DNA from: Crossaster papposus
Lineage: Eukaryota; Echinodermata; Asteroidea; Velatida; Solasteridae
Reading direction: 5' to 3'
Length of the DNA: 64,000 nt
Assembly: GCA_037893245.1 (NCBI GenBank)
Contig: JBAIAA010000702.1
Span: 62,001 to 126,000 of the forward strand
Below are positions 1 through 9,839 of this stretch, in pieces (positions within the stretch are counted from its first letter, which is position 1; each line of letters begins with the position of its first letter). Both the position numbers and the translations under genes were made by a program. Under the pieces are notes generated by a model, which did no database searches, was not told the origin of the DNA, and saw nothing but the letters and a program-made list of their open reading frames with translations.

Positions 1-780
1 TTTGGACCAGGTCGCCGACCCTCTGCGATTGTTTTGAGCAGGCTCAAAACAATCGCCGAGGTTTGGCGACCATGGAGACCCTCCCATGACCTAGGTAGAC
101 TCCATTGCGTTCCCACTACGCTCTTGGTGACCATACTGCGCTTCTACTGCGTTTTGCAACTTTTTGTTGTTGCCGTGGAAGCGCAACGGCAGCGTAGCTC
201 CGGTGTGGCAGGGGTATTACCACGGCTGTAGAGAGGCAGAACATAATAATTGTACAACAGATAGAAAATATCCAGCAACATCGAGCTCGCTGTATTTGTA
301 GTCGCCGTGAGAACTCGGTACAAACGCACAGAACGTAGTGGGGACGTAGTGAGTGCGTAGTAAGGTCGTAGTGGGGTCGTCTTGGTCGCAGCGAGATCGC
401 GTAGAGCGTAGTGTGAGCGCAGTGAGAGCGCGGCGATGATCAAACGTGGAACGCATAGGTCGCAGTGAGAGTGTAGTGAGAGCGTAGTGAGAGCGTATAG
501 TTAGCGAGTCAAGAGCGTACTGTAAGCTACCTACCTCATAGATTTCAGGTTTTTTTTGCCAGTTTTCGGCGACCCCAATGCGTTTTTGATGAAGACTGCA
601 TCGCAGTAAGGTTGCTGTGAGATCGCACTCCGGTGTGACAGGGGTATTAAGTAGAGCGAATTTGAACGAAAAGATGGCTGCCCGTATAGTCAGTATAACA
701 ACGTCTGCCAAATAACTATTGAAAAATGTGTGAAATGGTACAACCACGGCCAAACGTGCATGGCGAGATACCCAGCAGTA
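1..780. repeat. Degenerate short tandem repeat block with a duplicated 22-bp motif
   Basis: From about 300 to 530 the sequence is built from variants of a 10-12 bp unit close to GTAGTGAGAGC. The motif CTCCGGTGTGRCAGGGGTA occurs twice in the same orientation, at 198-219 and 628-649, so the block may be the inside of a larger element cut by the window edge. Long open frames here follow from the repeat and are not treated as genes. Confidence 0.55.
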
Positions 781-1699
781 CCGTCAGTAATTATTGAAGA
801 TTAAATAAACTTCCGATATAAAGAAACGATTAGAAGAAATACATATAAAACAGAAAAAGAAAAGAACCTCTGAAAAAATGAAAAGAACAACATTTTGTTT
901 TGATAAATTTTATAACAACCCTCTGATAATTGTAAGCTTTTGTTTCTTAAAAACATTTGTTTAGTTTGTTTTATTTGACAAAGAGGAAAACATAAAGACC
1001 AGTGACAGATTTTTTTTTGTTTGGTTAAACTTCACCATAACTTTTAATTGTTAATAATGGGGTAACAAAGCACAAGGAACAATAACACGTAACGTAAATG
1101 AATTGCAAACAACACGGAAACGCATTTAACAAGAAAAACCCAAGTGCCAGTATATTGCCATACAGCTTCCTCGAATAAACAAGCCACAACTCATGTTAAT
1201 TTTGAACGCACAGCAGTATAAGTTCGTTGCATATAAACGAAAAAGAAAAGAAACCCTAGCAACAAATTAATGTGCGCTTCGATGCGTCTTAATTTAATTT
1301 CATCAATTGTAGATATGTAGCAGAAATTAAACTGAAGAATGGCGAAAAGGTAGTCTCGAATGCCTATAAATGAAATAGGTTGACGGAAGCGAACCTGAAT
1401 GAAAAGAACGAAATCATGTGTGTACAAACACGAAAATGAATGCAATATTAACTAAAAAGAAACCCTAGTTTAAATGAATTAGGGGGGAGTGCTTGAATTT
1501 GAATGTGTGTTAATGAAAGTGAAATAATTTGTGATGAAATTGGCCGGGAAAACCTATATTAGAACGATTCTTGGTCACATGAGAAGGACATTAAATTGAA
1601 GAACGTGTAACGCTGGGTTATGTGGGTTTTTTTTGGTTTTTTTTTAGACTATTAGGTTTTCAGTTACGAATGAAGTGCTTTTGCAAGAAAATAGCAAGG
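781..1699. other. AT-rich stretch, no feature recognised
   Basis: Low-complexity A/T-rich DNA without a convincing exon, RNA gene or terminal repeat. It lies in the downstream intron or flank of the minus-strand GABA-B-like gene. Confidence 0.5.
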
Positions 1700-1892
1700 A
1701 GAAACCGGTTTATGCAGGCATACTTCAAGGAAAGATCAGTTTATTTGTCTGGAGATGTTAAAACGGTTCTGCTGCGTGACTGCTTTTCGTTTCCGTTAAA
1801 GATTATAAGAACATCGTCTCTATATCTCAGGTAGCTCACAATTGAGAGATTGTGAGAGAGAATTGTTCAAGTTCGTATTTGAATAGGGTTAT
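1700..1892 (-). pseudogene. Penelope-like reverse transcriptase fragment, catalytic part
   Basis: Read on the minus strand, this stretch contains YLRYRDDVLIIF, which fits the catalytic Y-x-DD motif of Penelope-like reverse transcriptases (compare the RYRDD form of animal copies). It is decayed. The rest of the same reverse transcriptase lies at 3617-3795, separated by a foldback DNA element that duplicated the hexamer GGTTAT on insertion. The order of motifs on the two sides is the normal one for the family (FNG...G-x-x-x-G on one side, YxDD on the other). Confidence 0.7.
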
Positions 1893-2639
1893 TACGGAGC
1901 TCTGGAAGTGCCATCCGACTTGTTTACATCCTGACATATTTTATCTCAGGATGACGACATAATAGAGGCAAAATGATGACATCCTTTGATATTTGTTCGC
2001 GTAATGGCGACATCCTGAGATAATATATCGCGTGATGACGACATGTTGAAAGTAGGATGACGACATCCGAGATAATATATCATAATATACATGCTACTGA
2101 AACTATGTAGGAACCTGATTAGATCAACAATACGGAAGCTTAAAGTGACCATCCGCGTTTCCGCGTTTCTGAGATAATTTATCATGATGGACCACTTCGC
2201 TCTGGTAAGCTTTACTTTGGCTGTCCAAATCCTCCAATTTCAGCCGGAAACAAATGAAGGCTTACTCCATCCTTAGTAGTTTTGCTACATGTACACCTAG
2301 CAGCTACGCACCTTGTCGGCATGACTGAAAACTGTTGTATGTTTACCCTTATTCAGAATGAAAAACCATGTAAAGACGGACACTTGGTGCAATGCGCGCA
2401 GTCAGCATACGATGGGCCGGGAAGGAGCGCGGCGAGTCCCTGCCTCGATTTTCGTCATACCCCTCGCGAGGTTTTATGTTAATGAGGCTTCCCTTTGAGG
2501 GGCGGAGTGGTTTGACAAAAAATTTCAAAAATAATTTTCTCCCATTTATCACAGAAAATAAACACAACCACACACATAATGTTGTTGTCAACATTATACT
2601 TTATTGATTTAAGCAAAACAAATCTGTATTACGTGTTTC

Positions 2640-2900
2640 CTTTAATCAATCCATATGGTAGGCTTTGTCTATTTCCGTGACGCCTTCGCTTTGGCCACGA
2701 CGCTTTGACTTTGGTCGTGACAGTTGTGGGCCACCGTAGTATTTCGTTAAAAGACGTCTTCTTGAGAGATACGATTTAATATCATGGAAAGGCGTCTTTC
2801 CGAGATACGATTATCATGGAAAGGCGTATTTCCGAGATACGATATCACGGAAAGACATATTTTTATCTCAGTATTCCGTCTTTCTGAGATAAATTATCTC
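2640..2900 (+). repeat. Short tandem units inside the foldback core
   Basis: Three or more copies of a unit containing GGAAAGRCGTMTTTCCGAGA follow each other between 2780 and 2880, giving alternating GAAAG/CTTTCCGAGATA blocks. They lead into the start of the right inverted arm. Confidence 0.6.
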
Positions 2901-2969
2901 AGAAACGCGGAAACGCGGATGGTCACTTTAAGCTTTCGTATTGCTGATCTAATCAGGATCCTACATAAT

Positions 2970-3540
2970 TTCAGCAGCATGTCGTCATCCCGGGATATAT
3001 TATCTCAGGATGTCGTCATCCTACTTTCAACATGTCGTCATCCCGCGATATATTATCTCAGGATGTCGTCATCCTACTCTCAGGATGTCTTCATCCCGCG
3101 ATATATTATCTCAGGATGTCGTCATCCCGCGATATATTATCTCAGGATGTCGTCATTTTATTTTCAACATGTCGTCATCACGCGATATATTATCTCAGGA
3201 TCTCGTCATCCTTCTTTTAGCATGTCGTTATCCCGCGATATATTATCTCAGGATGTCGTCATCCCACGATATATTATCTCGGGATGTCGTCATCCTACTT
3301 TTAGCATGTCGTCATCCCGCGATATGTTATATCGGGATGTCGTCATCCTACTTTCAGCATGTCGTCATCCCACGATATATTATCTCGGGATGTCGTCATC
3401 CTACTTTTAGCATGTCGTCATCCCGCGATATGTTATCTCGGGATGTCGTCATCCTACTTTCAGCATGTCGTCATCACGCGATATAGTATTTCAGGATGTC
3501 GCCATTACGCGAACAAATATCAAAGGATGTCGTCATTTTG
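2970..3540 (+). repeat. Minisatellite amplified in the right arm of the foldback
   Basis: Two alternating unit types, one about 31 bp (ATGTCGTCATCCCGCGATAT followed by ATTATCTCAGG) and one about 22 bp (ATGTCGTCATCCTACTTTC followed by AAC), repeat about a dozen times. The left arm has only two or three units. The array gives long open frames in several registers (MSSSRDILSQDVVI-type peptides) that are repeat artefacts. Confidence 0.85.
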
Positions 3541-3616
3541 CCTCTATTATGTCGTTATCCTGAGATAAAATATGTCAGGATGTAAACAAGTCGGATAGCA
3601 CTTCCAGAGCTCCGTA

Positions 3617-3795
3617 GGTTATGTCACAAATCTCCCGACTGCATTCGCTGCCCGTGGCCACGCCAATATTCTGTCTGAAAAACTTGCCATTGAATTCAAA
3701 CATGTTTCGATGCATGATGAGTTCAATGAAGGGTTTGAAACTCCCGCTTTCAGGGAATGTCTAACCCAATTGGCCTGCAGACGTTTGATGTATTT
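3617..3795 (-). pseudogene. Penelope-like reverse transcriptase fragment, upstream part
   Basis: On the minus strand the residues FIELIMHRNMFEFNGKFF and then NIGVATGS match the Penelope-type block in which FNG is followed by a G-x-AxG-S/T motif. The same strand reads on into REICDI just before the foldback boundary at 3616. The complementary plus-strand frame is also open for about 75 codons but matches nothing. The copy is decayed and probably an old intronic insertion next to the GABA-B-like exon at 3989. Confidence 0.75.
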
Positions 3796-3988
3796 GCCCG
3801 CCCACGAACTTCAACCACTGACTGTCATTTAGCAGATATAATGTAGATAAAACTGGGGTATTGTATCCTCTTGTATTACATTATCGTAAAAAAAGGCTAT
3901 CTACGCACTACATTATTAAATCGTAGCTATAATTCACATAAATTGTAATGGGCGCAAATAATAAATACAAAAAAGAAGTAACAATACC

Positions 3989-4125
3989 TGGACGAGGTTG
4001 TACTGAGTTGCCGCCTCATTAACCACCAAGGCTTGACGGGAAAACTGCGGTCCCCATGACATCAGTATAGTTGGCCCCTCGTACAAGAGATCGTACAACA
4101 GCTCCAATGCCTCGTTAGGTTTACC
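3989..4125 (-). CDS. GABA-B-type receptor, second ligand-domain exon
   Basis: This minus-strand exon of about 137 nt is bounded by ACACCAG/GG upstream and CAG/GTATTG downstream. It codes for GKPNEALELLYDLLYEGPTI, then LMSWGPQF and VVNEAATQYNLVQ. This matches the part of the GABA-B Venus-flytrap domain that reads (C)DPGxAxxxLYELLY...VAEAARxWNL in vertebrate receptors. It starts in phase 0, as does the end of the exon at 6282-6590, so the two can splice directly; the spacing to the first exon is a few residues shorter than in mammals. The exons for the rest of the domain and the seven helices are not visible and should lie beyond the left edge or in unrecognised sequence. Confidence 0.8.
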
Positions 4126-4578
4126 CTGGTGTTAAATATTGAACAAATATTGTTTTGCTTTAGAGAAATTGTGGTCACTGGCATATACGAATATACAAGC
4201 AATGTTTTAAAAATAAATAAAAACAGACCAATAGTAAGAGAAGAAGTAACAAATATGTGCTATATATCTGTCAATATATCTGTCAATATGGTTCATCAGG
4301 ATTCAGTAGCATACAAAACAACAAAGAATAACTCGTTCTTTTGAATGAACATCAGTACCAAATATGAACTCGAATAAGCAGCGAAATTCGTCGGTGTCGC
4401 TGCATTGGCGAGACAGCGAGAATGTTTTAAAATTAAATATCTTGTTTAGAATAACAAAGAAAAAGAATTAATACATTGTATCGAGTTATGTGGTCAACGA
4501 CATCATTATTTAAAGTACGAGCCTTTTAAAGTCGTGGATCGGATATCTCTCAATGGAGGGGAACTTGGTCTTATATCG
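4126..4578. other. GABA-B-like intron, no further feature seen
   Basis: Intron sequence between the second exon and a MITE. It is AT-rich, with short open frames but no match to a gene or repeat that I can recognise. Confidence 0.5.
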
Positions 4579-4876
4579 CGGGGGCGATAATTTTATCTGC
4601 AGGTAGGTTGGTACATAGTGTACATTTATTAGCCAATCAGAACACGGATGGTGTTGACGTCATCGATGATGTTAGAGTTGTCTGGGATCTGACTAGGGTT
4701 AGGGGTTAGGGGTAAGGGCATAGAGAAGGGAATCTTCTCTATGGTTAGGGTTAGGGTTAGGGGTTGGGGTTAATTTGTCCCAGACAACTCTAACATCATT
4801 GATGACGTCAACATCATCTGTGTTATGATTGGCTAATGTACCAACCTACCTGCAGAAAAAATTATCGCTCCCCGGG
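4579..4876. mobile_element. MITE with about 100-bp inverted repeats and TTAGGG-like core
   Basis: GCGATAATTTTATCTGCAGG at the left returns in reverse complement at the right, and the arms continue through GGTAGGTTGGTAC, TTAGCCAATCA and GTTGACGTCATC to TTAGAGTTGTCTGGGA. The 90-bp centre (4690-4780) consists mostly of GGGTTAG-type repeats in one orientation on both sides of a small AGAAGGGAATCTTCTC palindrome. No coding capacity. Confidence 0.8.
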
Positions 4877-5028
4877 GATGTGTGAGACAATAGTTAATCG
4901 AGGCGTGTTTAAGAGCGCAATACCGCTGCAACGAGAAAAATCGGTTTCGCGGGTTCCGTATCTCCTATTGACGTACGAGCACGTACTGAACCGGAAAGAA
5001 ATGTTAACAAACAAACAAACAAACAAAC

Positions 5029-5133
5029 ATGGCGACCGCTATAAACACAGTGAAGAAAAACGAGCTTCTTTCGGATATAGCTAAGTACAAGAAAGCCCAC
5101 GATTTCCCCGTGATTGTGACAGAGGTCACTTGA
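5029..5133 (+). CDS. Possible 34-residue small ORF
   Basis: An ATG after a run of AAAC repeats opens a frame beginning MATAINTVKKNELLSDIAKY and ending at TGA (5131-5133). The start context AAACATGG is good and the residue make-up is protein-like. It has no recognisable relative, lies on the strand opposite to the GABA-B-like gene, and is short enough to be chance. It could also be the first exon of a transposon gene. Confidence 0.2.
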   Translation: MATAINTVKKNELLSDIAKYKKAHDFPVIVTEVT

Positions 5134-6281
5134 ATACCCAGCAATCGACACGAACAAGACTTTGCAAGCGGATTGTTGTTAACCAAGCACACCTTGGTAC
5201 ATGTACAATGGTAGGCGATGTTGTATTATATGCAGGTCCGCCGGTCCACGGCTGTATTTGGCTTATATTTGCTTGATTCGAACGTTGCTCTAGGCAATTT
5301 ATTTCCCGTGTGTTAAGAGTTCATTACGATGGCTTTGAAATGAGATGTGGGTCGGTGGAAGTACATGTACAAAACGTACTGCATACAGTTTCCAAATATT
5401 ATGAGGTACCGGTATCATACCAAGCTAGCCTAGACTAAAACCGCCCGACTCGATTAACTGTCACTCCATGTTCATGTTCGCCAATAATTACGTAGGCATA
5501 CATACCTAGGTACACATTATACAGCGGCTGTCTGATTTCCTTTTTCCAACAAACATACACCGTACGACAAACATACACCGCGTCATGGACTCCCACCTTG
5601 TGTTTTTTGTAGCATGTGCTTATTACTGTAGAGTGTTTAAATATTTGTGACTACATGTAACTTGTTCGATTACTCATCCGCGCTCACTCGTGCCTCTAAA
5701 CAGGGAAATGGTTGTACATGCGCAGTATATGAGAGTAAACGAACGATCTCGGGTCACTCGACTCAACGAGTGAGGTTAATACGTAAATACGCGGCCACAT
5801 GCAAGGGTGATAACATGTATTTTCCTTTCTTGAAAACTCTAAAAATGTATTCATGTCGCACCATCGTCCAAACTAATTTCGAATAAAACAAATTCGTTTT
5901 TTTAAGTTTCCGTCGCTGGTGTATCGCCGGACGTGGCAGCCATGTTTTAGCACGGCATTATGGGATACTCCCCTAAGTAACCAACTCGGCGGGTCATACT
6001 TGCACCAGACTTAATTAAGCGCAGTAAGTCACGTGAGCGTCAAATCGAATGAAGTTTCGCCTACCCGAGAAAGCGCGGGCGAAGTAATCAAACACGGTAT
6101 TGACTCGACTCGTCTCGACCTTCTTGGTCTAATGACCGGACTCCAATCGAGTCGCTTCTTTAAAATGACTAGACTTTAGAAACAAAAATCAGTGACTCGT
6201 TACAACTCAACCTACAACACACGTGTATTAGTCTGGCGCCGCTTGTTTCATGTAATTATATGTATACATTGTTGTACTTAC
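5134..6281. other. GABA-B-like intron, nothing recognised
   Basis: Mixed-composition intron sequence. Several CGAGTC/GACTCG words cluster near 6100-6200 and recur at 59.7-59.95 kb, hinting at a shared short repeat. No exon or terminal-repeat element was found. Confidence 0.4.
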
Positions 6282-6590
6282 ATTGGTAATTCTGAACCTC
6301 ATTCTCAGCTCGTACCCGTCCAGTATTCCCGTCAGATTGTTCACATGGTCGATGGCCGTCTGAACGGTCTGTGGTAGTGCACCATAGACGGGGTCGTTGG
6401 GAAGGAGGAAGAAACCACCGATGTAGATGGGGATCCGCTGTCCGGGTACCAGCGGGTCAAATGTCAGTGTGGCATTGGCCGCGGTGGCGACGATGTTGGG
6501 CTTCATCGTCGTTTCGTCGGCTTGCACGAAGAAACGTGCAACAACAGTGTTTGTGATAAACAGGTAAATAAGCAGTCTGGTGGTATACAT
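6282..6590 (-). CDS. GABA-B-type receptor, first coding exon with signal peptide
   Basis: Class C G-protein-coupled receptors of this type bind GABA or related ligands through an extracellular Venus-flytrap domain. The minus-strand frame starts best at the Met coded at 6590-6588, which begins a typical signal peptide (MYTTRLLIYLFITNTVVARF). An upstream in-frame Met at 6677 would bury it, and a CACACAG acceptor at 6651-6657 suggests a 5' UTR intron. Later residues IPIYIGGFFLLPND, AIDHVNNLTGIL and YELRMRFRITN match the opening strand and first helix of the domain. The exon ends at AAT/GTAAGT, phase 0, and joins the exon at 3989-4125. Identity as GABA-B-like is good; the subtype is not settled. 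Confidence 0.82.
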
Positions 6591-6679
6591 AGTGCTGTTT
6601 GGATAGGCGGCTGTTTCAGTAAAATCTTGTAAACCTCCTTTGAATCGCATCTGTGTGAGAAAGAAATGGACACTCATCC

Positions 6680-7854
6680 AATCAAACTGATTCTTAATGC
6701 AGCAGTTTATCTTTTGCAGCTATTCAAAAAGTAACCGACCCAAATAATTTCATTTCCAAAGATGAGTCTTGGAGACGCATGTTTGGAATATATTTCACCA
6801 CTGTTGGTTTGTTACCCGCAAATGGTGCGCGCAAGACATTGTTTCAACGACGGACACGCCTCGAACGCGTGGTTGGAAAATTTTAAATTGAAATCGAAAT
6901 CCCAGAATATTTGTATTTTGTCGCAACATACATCATTCACAGAGCTAACAGTTCATCTAGGTATTTATCAAGCCCTTTATATTTTGAGCACTTTTGCTGC
7001 TTCAAACGATAACAATGCACAGTTGAGTGACGTTAATGGTGTACGATTCCTTTAATTACAATGTAGCCATCCTATCAACTTAAGGATTTGACCGCCGAAT
7101 TACAAATGCATTTCTGTTGGCACTCTTCTAATTATGAAGCAAAGGCAGAGAGACCTCCCCCCCCCCCCCCCTGCCCCTCCCCACCACGCCTTTTTTGTTT
7201 GATCATTATGTTCTTGAAATCTAAGTAATTCCATTCAGATGTATGGGGGGAGGGGGTGTATATGTTTATATGTTATAGGGGCAAACAAAACAGACCGAGG
7301 GTGGTCCCTCTGTCTTAAAACTTACACGGGGCCTTCTTTAATGTTCGTTAATGGTTCGCTTAAATGGCAGCTATTGCATGTTATTATACCTACAGCCAAC
7401 CTTTTGCTAAAAGCCAGTTGAACAAAAGTATAGCTAAAATAACATTAACATGCAATGCCAGCTATTTTGAAACGAATTTAAAATTGCTGGTTATTCTACC
7501 TAAACTATATGTTTTTCAAAGGAAACATTTGCGATGGCCCTAGGCCCCCTATATCCAAGTAAAACTATGACGTCAGGGTCACTTCGCATGCGGGTCACGG
7601 ACACTGGAATTATTACACGAGAATAAAACTGTATCCATCCACGCATCGCCTATCCCATTTTCCCCGTCAGCGCATTGATGCGAGTGTGTAGTCTTCAGTT
7701 GCTAGGCTGTGGTGCGAAATACGGTACCCTCTGGAGACGTGAACACAATAGGGTCAATAGGAGTGAAAAGGTCTCCATAGGGTAATTTCTATGGATAAAT
7801 AGGTCTCCATTAGGAATTTCACGAATTAGATTTTTGGATTGTTCCTAATTTACT
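6680..7854. other. Upstream flank with a poly-C tract, no gene seen
   Basis: Presumed 5' flank of the GABA-B-like gene. A C-rich tract (about 7150-7185) and otherwise unremarkable AT-rich sequence. No promoter element could be assigned. Confidence 0.4.
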
Positions 7855-8340
7855 TTTGTTTAAATAGGGTTAAGATGTGGGTTATGGTTAGTGTTTGGGT
7901 TAGGGTATAATATATAGTATATTGGGTCCAAATTTCAACCCAGGAAAATAATTGTGGTTAAAATGGGAGCATTTTGAAAAACGTGCTCGACTTTTGAACC
8001 ATTTTGTACACGAGAACAAATCCATGTCTCCACAGTGATACAAAAACGCAAATACATGTTTTACCTAGTTTCCCAACCTCGTGAAAATTAATGAACGCTT
8101 TTGAATATTTTTATATGTTTTTCTTCTCAAACCATCTGAAATCACTAATCCCGACATTTGTATCCATGTGGACATATTTCTTTGTTCTCGTGTACAACAT
8201 TTATAGACTGTCAAACTAGCTACTTTCAAACTGCTCCTATATACTTCAAGCACTAAGTTCCTAGGTTAAACATTTGACCAAATATACCCTATTATTATGC
8301 CTCAACCCAAAACCTAACCTAAACACTTACCCTAGTTTAT
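7855..8340. mobile_element. Foldback MITE, TATATTGGGTCC family, copy 1
   Basis: TATATTGGGTCCAAATTTCA near 7918 reads towards a centre at about 8100, and the reverse complement of the same arm ends near 8280. The arms share GTACACGAGAACAAA (7996 region and its complement near 8190). Outer parts carry GGGTTAGGG-like words on the left and CCTAACC on the right. The last 140 bp of the window (63860-64000) are a related copy in the opposite orientation. Confidence 0.7.
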
Positions 8341-9839
8341 GAGTAAAATACATTAATCTATTTCGTGAAAAACCTTGTGGAGGTCGACCTATTCATCGAA
8401 AAAAGTATACCCGGTGGATACCTTTTGACTCCCATTGTCTCCGTTGTGTTTAGGCTTTCACAGTTAGGGCACCACATTCAGAAACGTGTGAACAAAGATA
8501 TGTTTCCACAAGAATACAAATTTCCAAAATATTTTATTTATTTATTTTAGGACCCAACAGCGCTATAGCGCCAATTACAAATGTGAATAAGTTAATATGA
8601 ATAAGTTACAGTTTTTAGAAGTAGAAGAAAAAACCCAGACGAATATTCTGGAGAAAACTTACGAAATCAGGCAGAGACTGAAAAGCCCAATCCATATAAT
8701 TGGCCCAGGTGGGATTGACTGTGGTGTGCGAGTTAGTCTTGCATACGCACTGTGGACCTCCGAACAATATAGGTCCACACGATGCGGGAAGAGGTTATGG
8801 TGTGTGGACTTGCACACGTCCACAATCCGTTTTTCAGTTTCCGAAAAAGAGCGCTAGAGGAAAAACGGGTTAGGGTTATATATTGTAACGGCGTCCCACC
8901 CTTGGGCGGGGCTCCCGTCAGTGACCAATACAATAACAAAATAAACAGAGATTTCTTTGATGTTCTAATATTCTATGTGTACATTTATTCACCGCCCTTA
9001 CTTCGGGCAAAATTGAGTGGTGTCTGCCAGGACGGACAGGTACAGTTTCTGGAGAGCCCCTTAATAAATAATGTAAAAGAATACTCACAAACCGAAGAAC
9101 AGGACGACCACTAACCAAGATTTTAAATACAACATATCACTACACTTAATACAATCATAAATGGTGGCCGTCCGGGAAAATGGTGTGTATCCAGCCACAG
9201 CAAGATAGAAATGCCCTCCCGATTGCTAGGGAGGGTGGCTTTTTAAAGGAATATTCGAATGGGTAAACACAATGAATGCACTCATTATACAATGAGTGCA
9301 CTCATTGTGCACAAAAACCTTACAAACAAATTCCTTTCCATTCTCCTATACTTTAAAGTCTATTCAATTATCTCTGCTGCGCCTAGGCTGGCACACAAAG
9401 GCAGCGTAAATATTTTGGATTCCATTACAATATAGAAAAGATAGAAGGGACAGCTGAGAGGCCCATAATCCTAATTTGAGGGTAAATTTGTTTTGGGGAA
9501 GCGAGAAAAATGAGTATTTAGTCAAAGTTTGTTAACTACACGTATACAAAGGAATGTCCACAGTGCGTATGTAAGGTAAAGCTTAATGTGTGTGTGTGTG
9601 TTTTCATTAGTTTCCCAACCTCGCCCAGATCATTGACGGCTTTTTGAGAAGTTTTTTCTTTTTAAAACCATCGGTGATTTATCCCCTCAGTGCTGAGTTT
9701 ATGACGTATTGTCTTTCACATAATTTTTTATGAATCCAAATATTTCACAAGAAAACCCGTACTGGGTAATTAATCAAGTGGACGGTTGTAAGGTCACCTA
9801 AAAGACCTATATATTTCGCGTAATATAGTTTCATGCTAT
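8341..9839. other. Intergenic mosaic with small hairpins
   Basis: No gene recognised. Small inverted repeats occur: TGTGGACCT/AGGTCCACA near 8750-8780, an AGTGCACT cluster at 9265-9312 and CCCTCCC/GGGAGGG near 9212-9236. The 9600-9680 stretch resembles the centre of the MITE at 7855-8340 (TAGTTTCCCAACCTCG is shared). Confidence 0.4.

Larger units (their letters stand above)
1893..3616. mobile_element. Foldback DNA element with long asymmetric inverted repeats
   Basis: The ends match as inverted copies: TACGGAGCTCTGGAAGTG at 1893 and its complement ending at 3616. Similarity continues to about 2183 on the left and back to about 2880 on the right. Both sides are flanked by GGTTAT (1887-1892 and 3617-3622), a 6-bp target duplication. 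The right arm is much longer because an internal unit has been amplified (2970-3540). The middle shows no transposase, so the element is non-autonomous. The 6-bp duplication and TACGG ends recall the IS3EU group from memory; treat that as tentative. It sits inside a Penelope-like reverse transcriptase. Confidence 0.85.

Noticed and set aside
2970-3540. CRISPR-like regular repeats
   Set aside because: The repeats are contiguous or alternate with a second repeat and have no unique spacers. The window is eukaryotic.
2784-3568. Open frames with MSSSRDILSQDVVI repeats
   Set aside because: Minisatellite in the right arm of the foldback element. Several frames are open at the same place.
3593-3834. 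Plus-strand frame HFQSSVGYVTNLPTAFAARG and onward
   Set aside because: It is the antisense of the Penelope-like reverse transcriptase fragment, and its first codons belong to the foldback element.
4690-4780. Internal telomere or chromosome end
   Set aside because: The TTAGGG-type repeats are short and sit in the loop of a MITE with matched arms on both sides.
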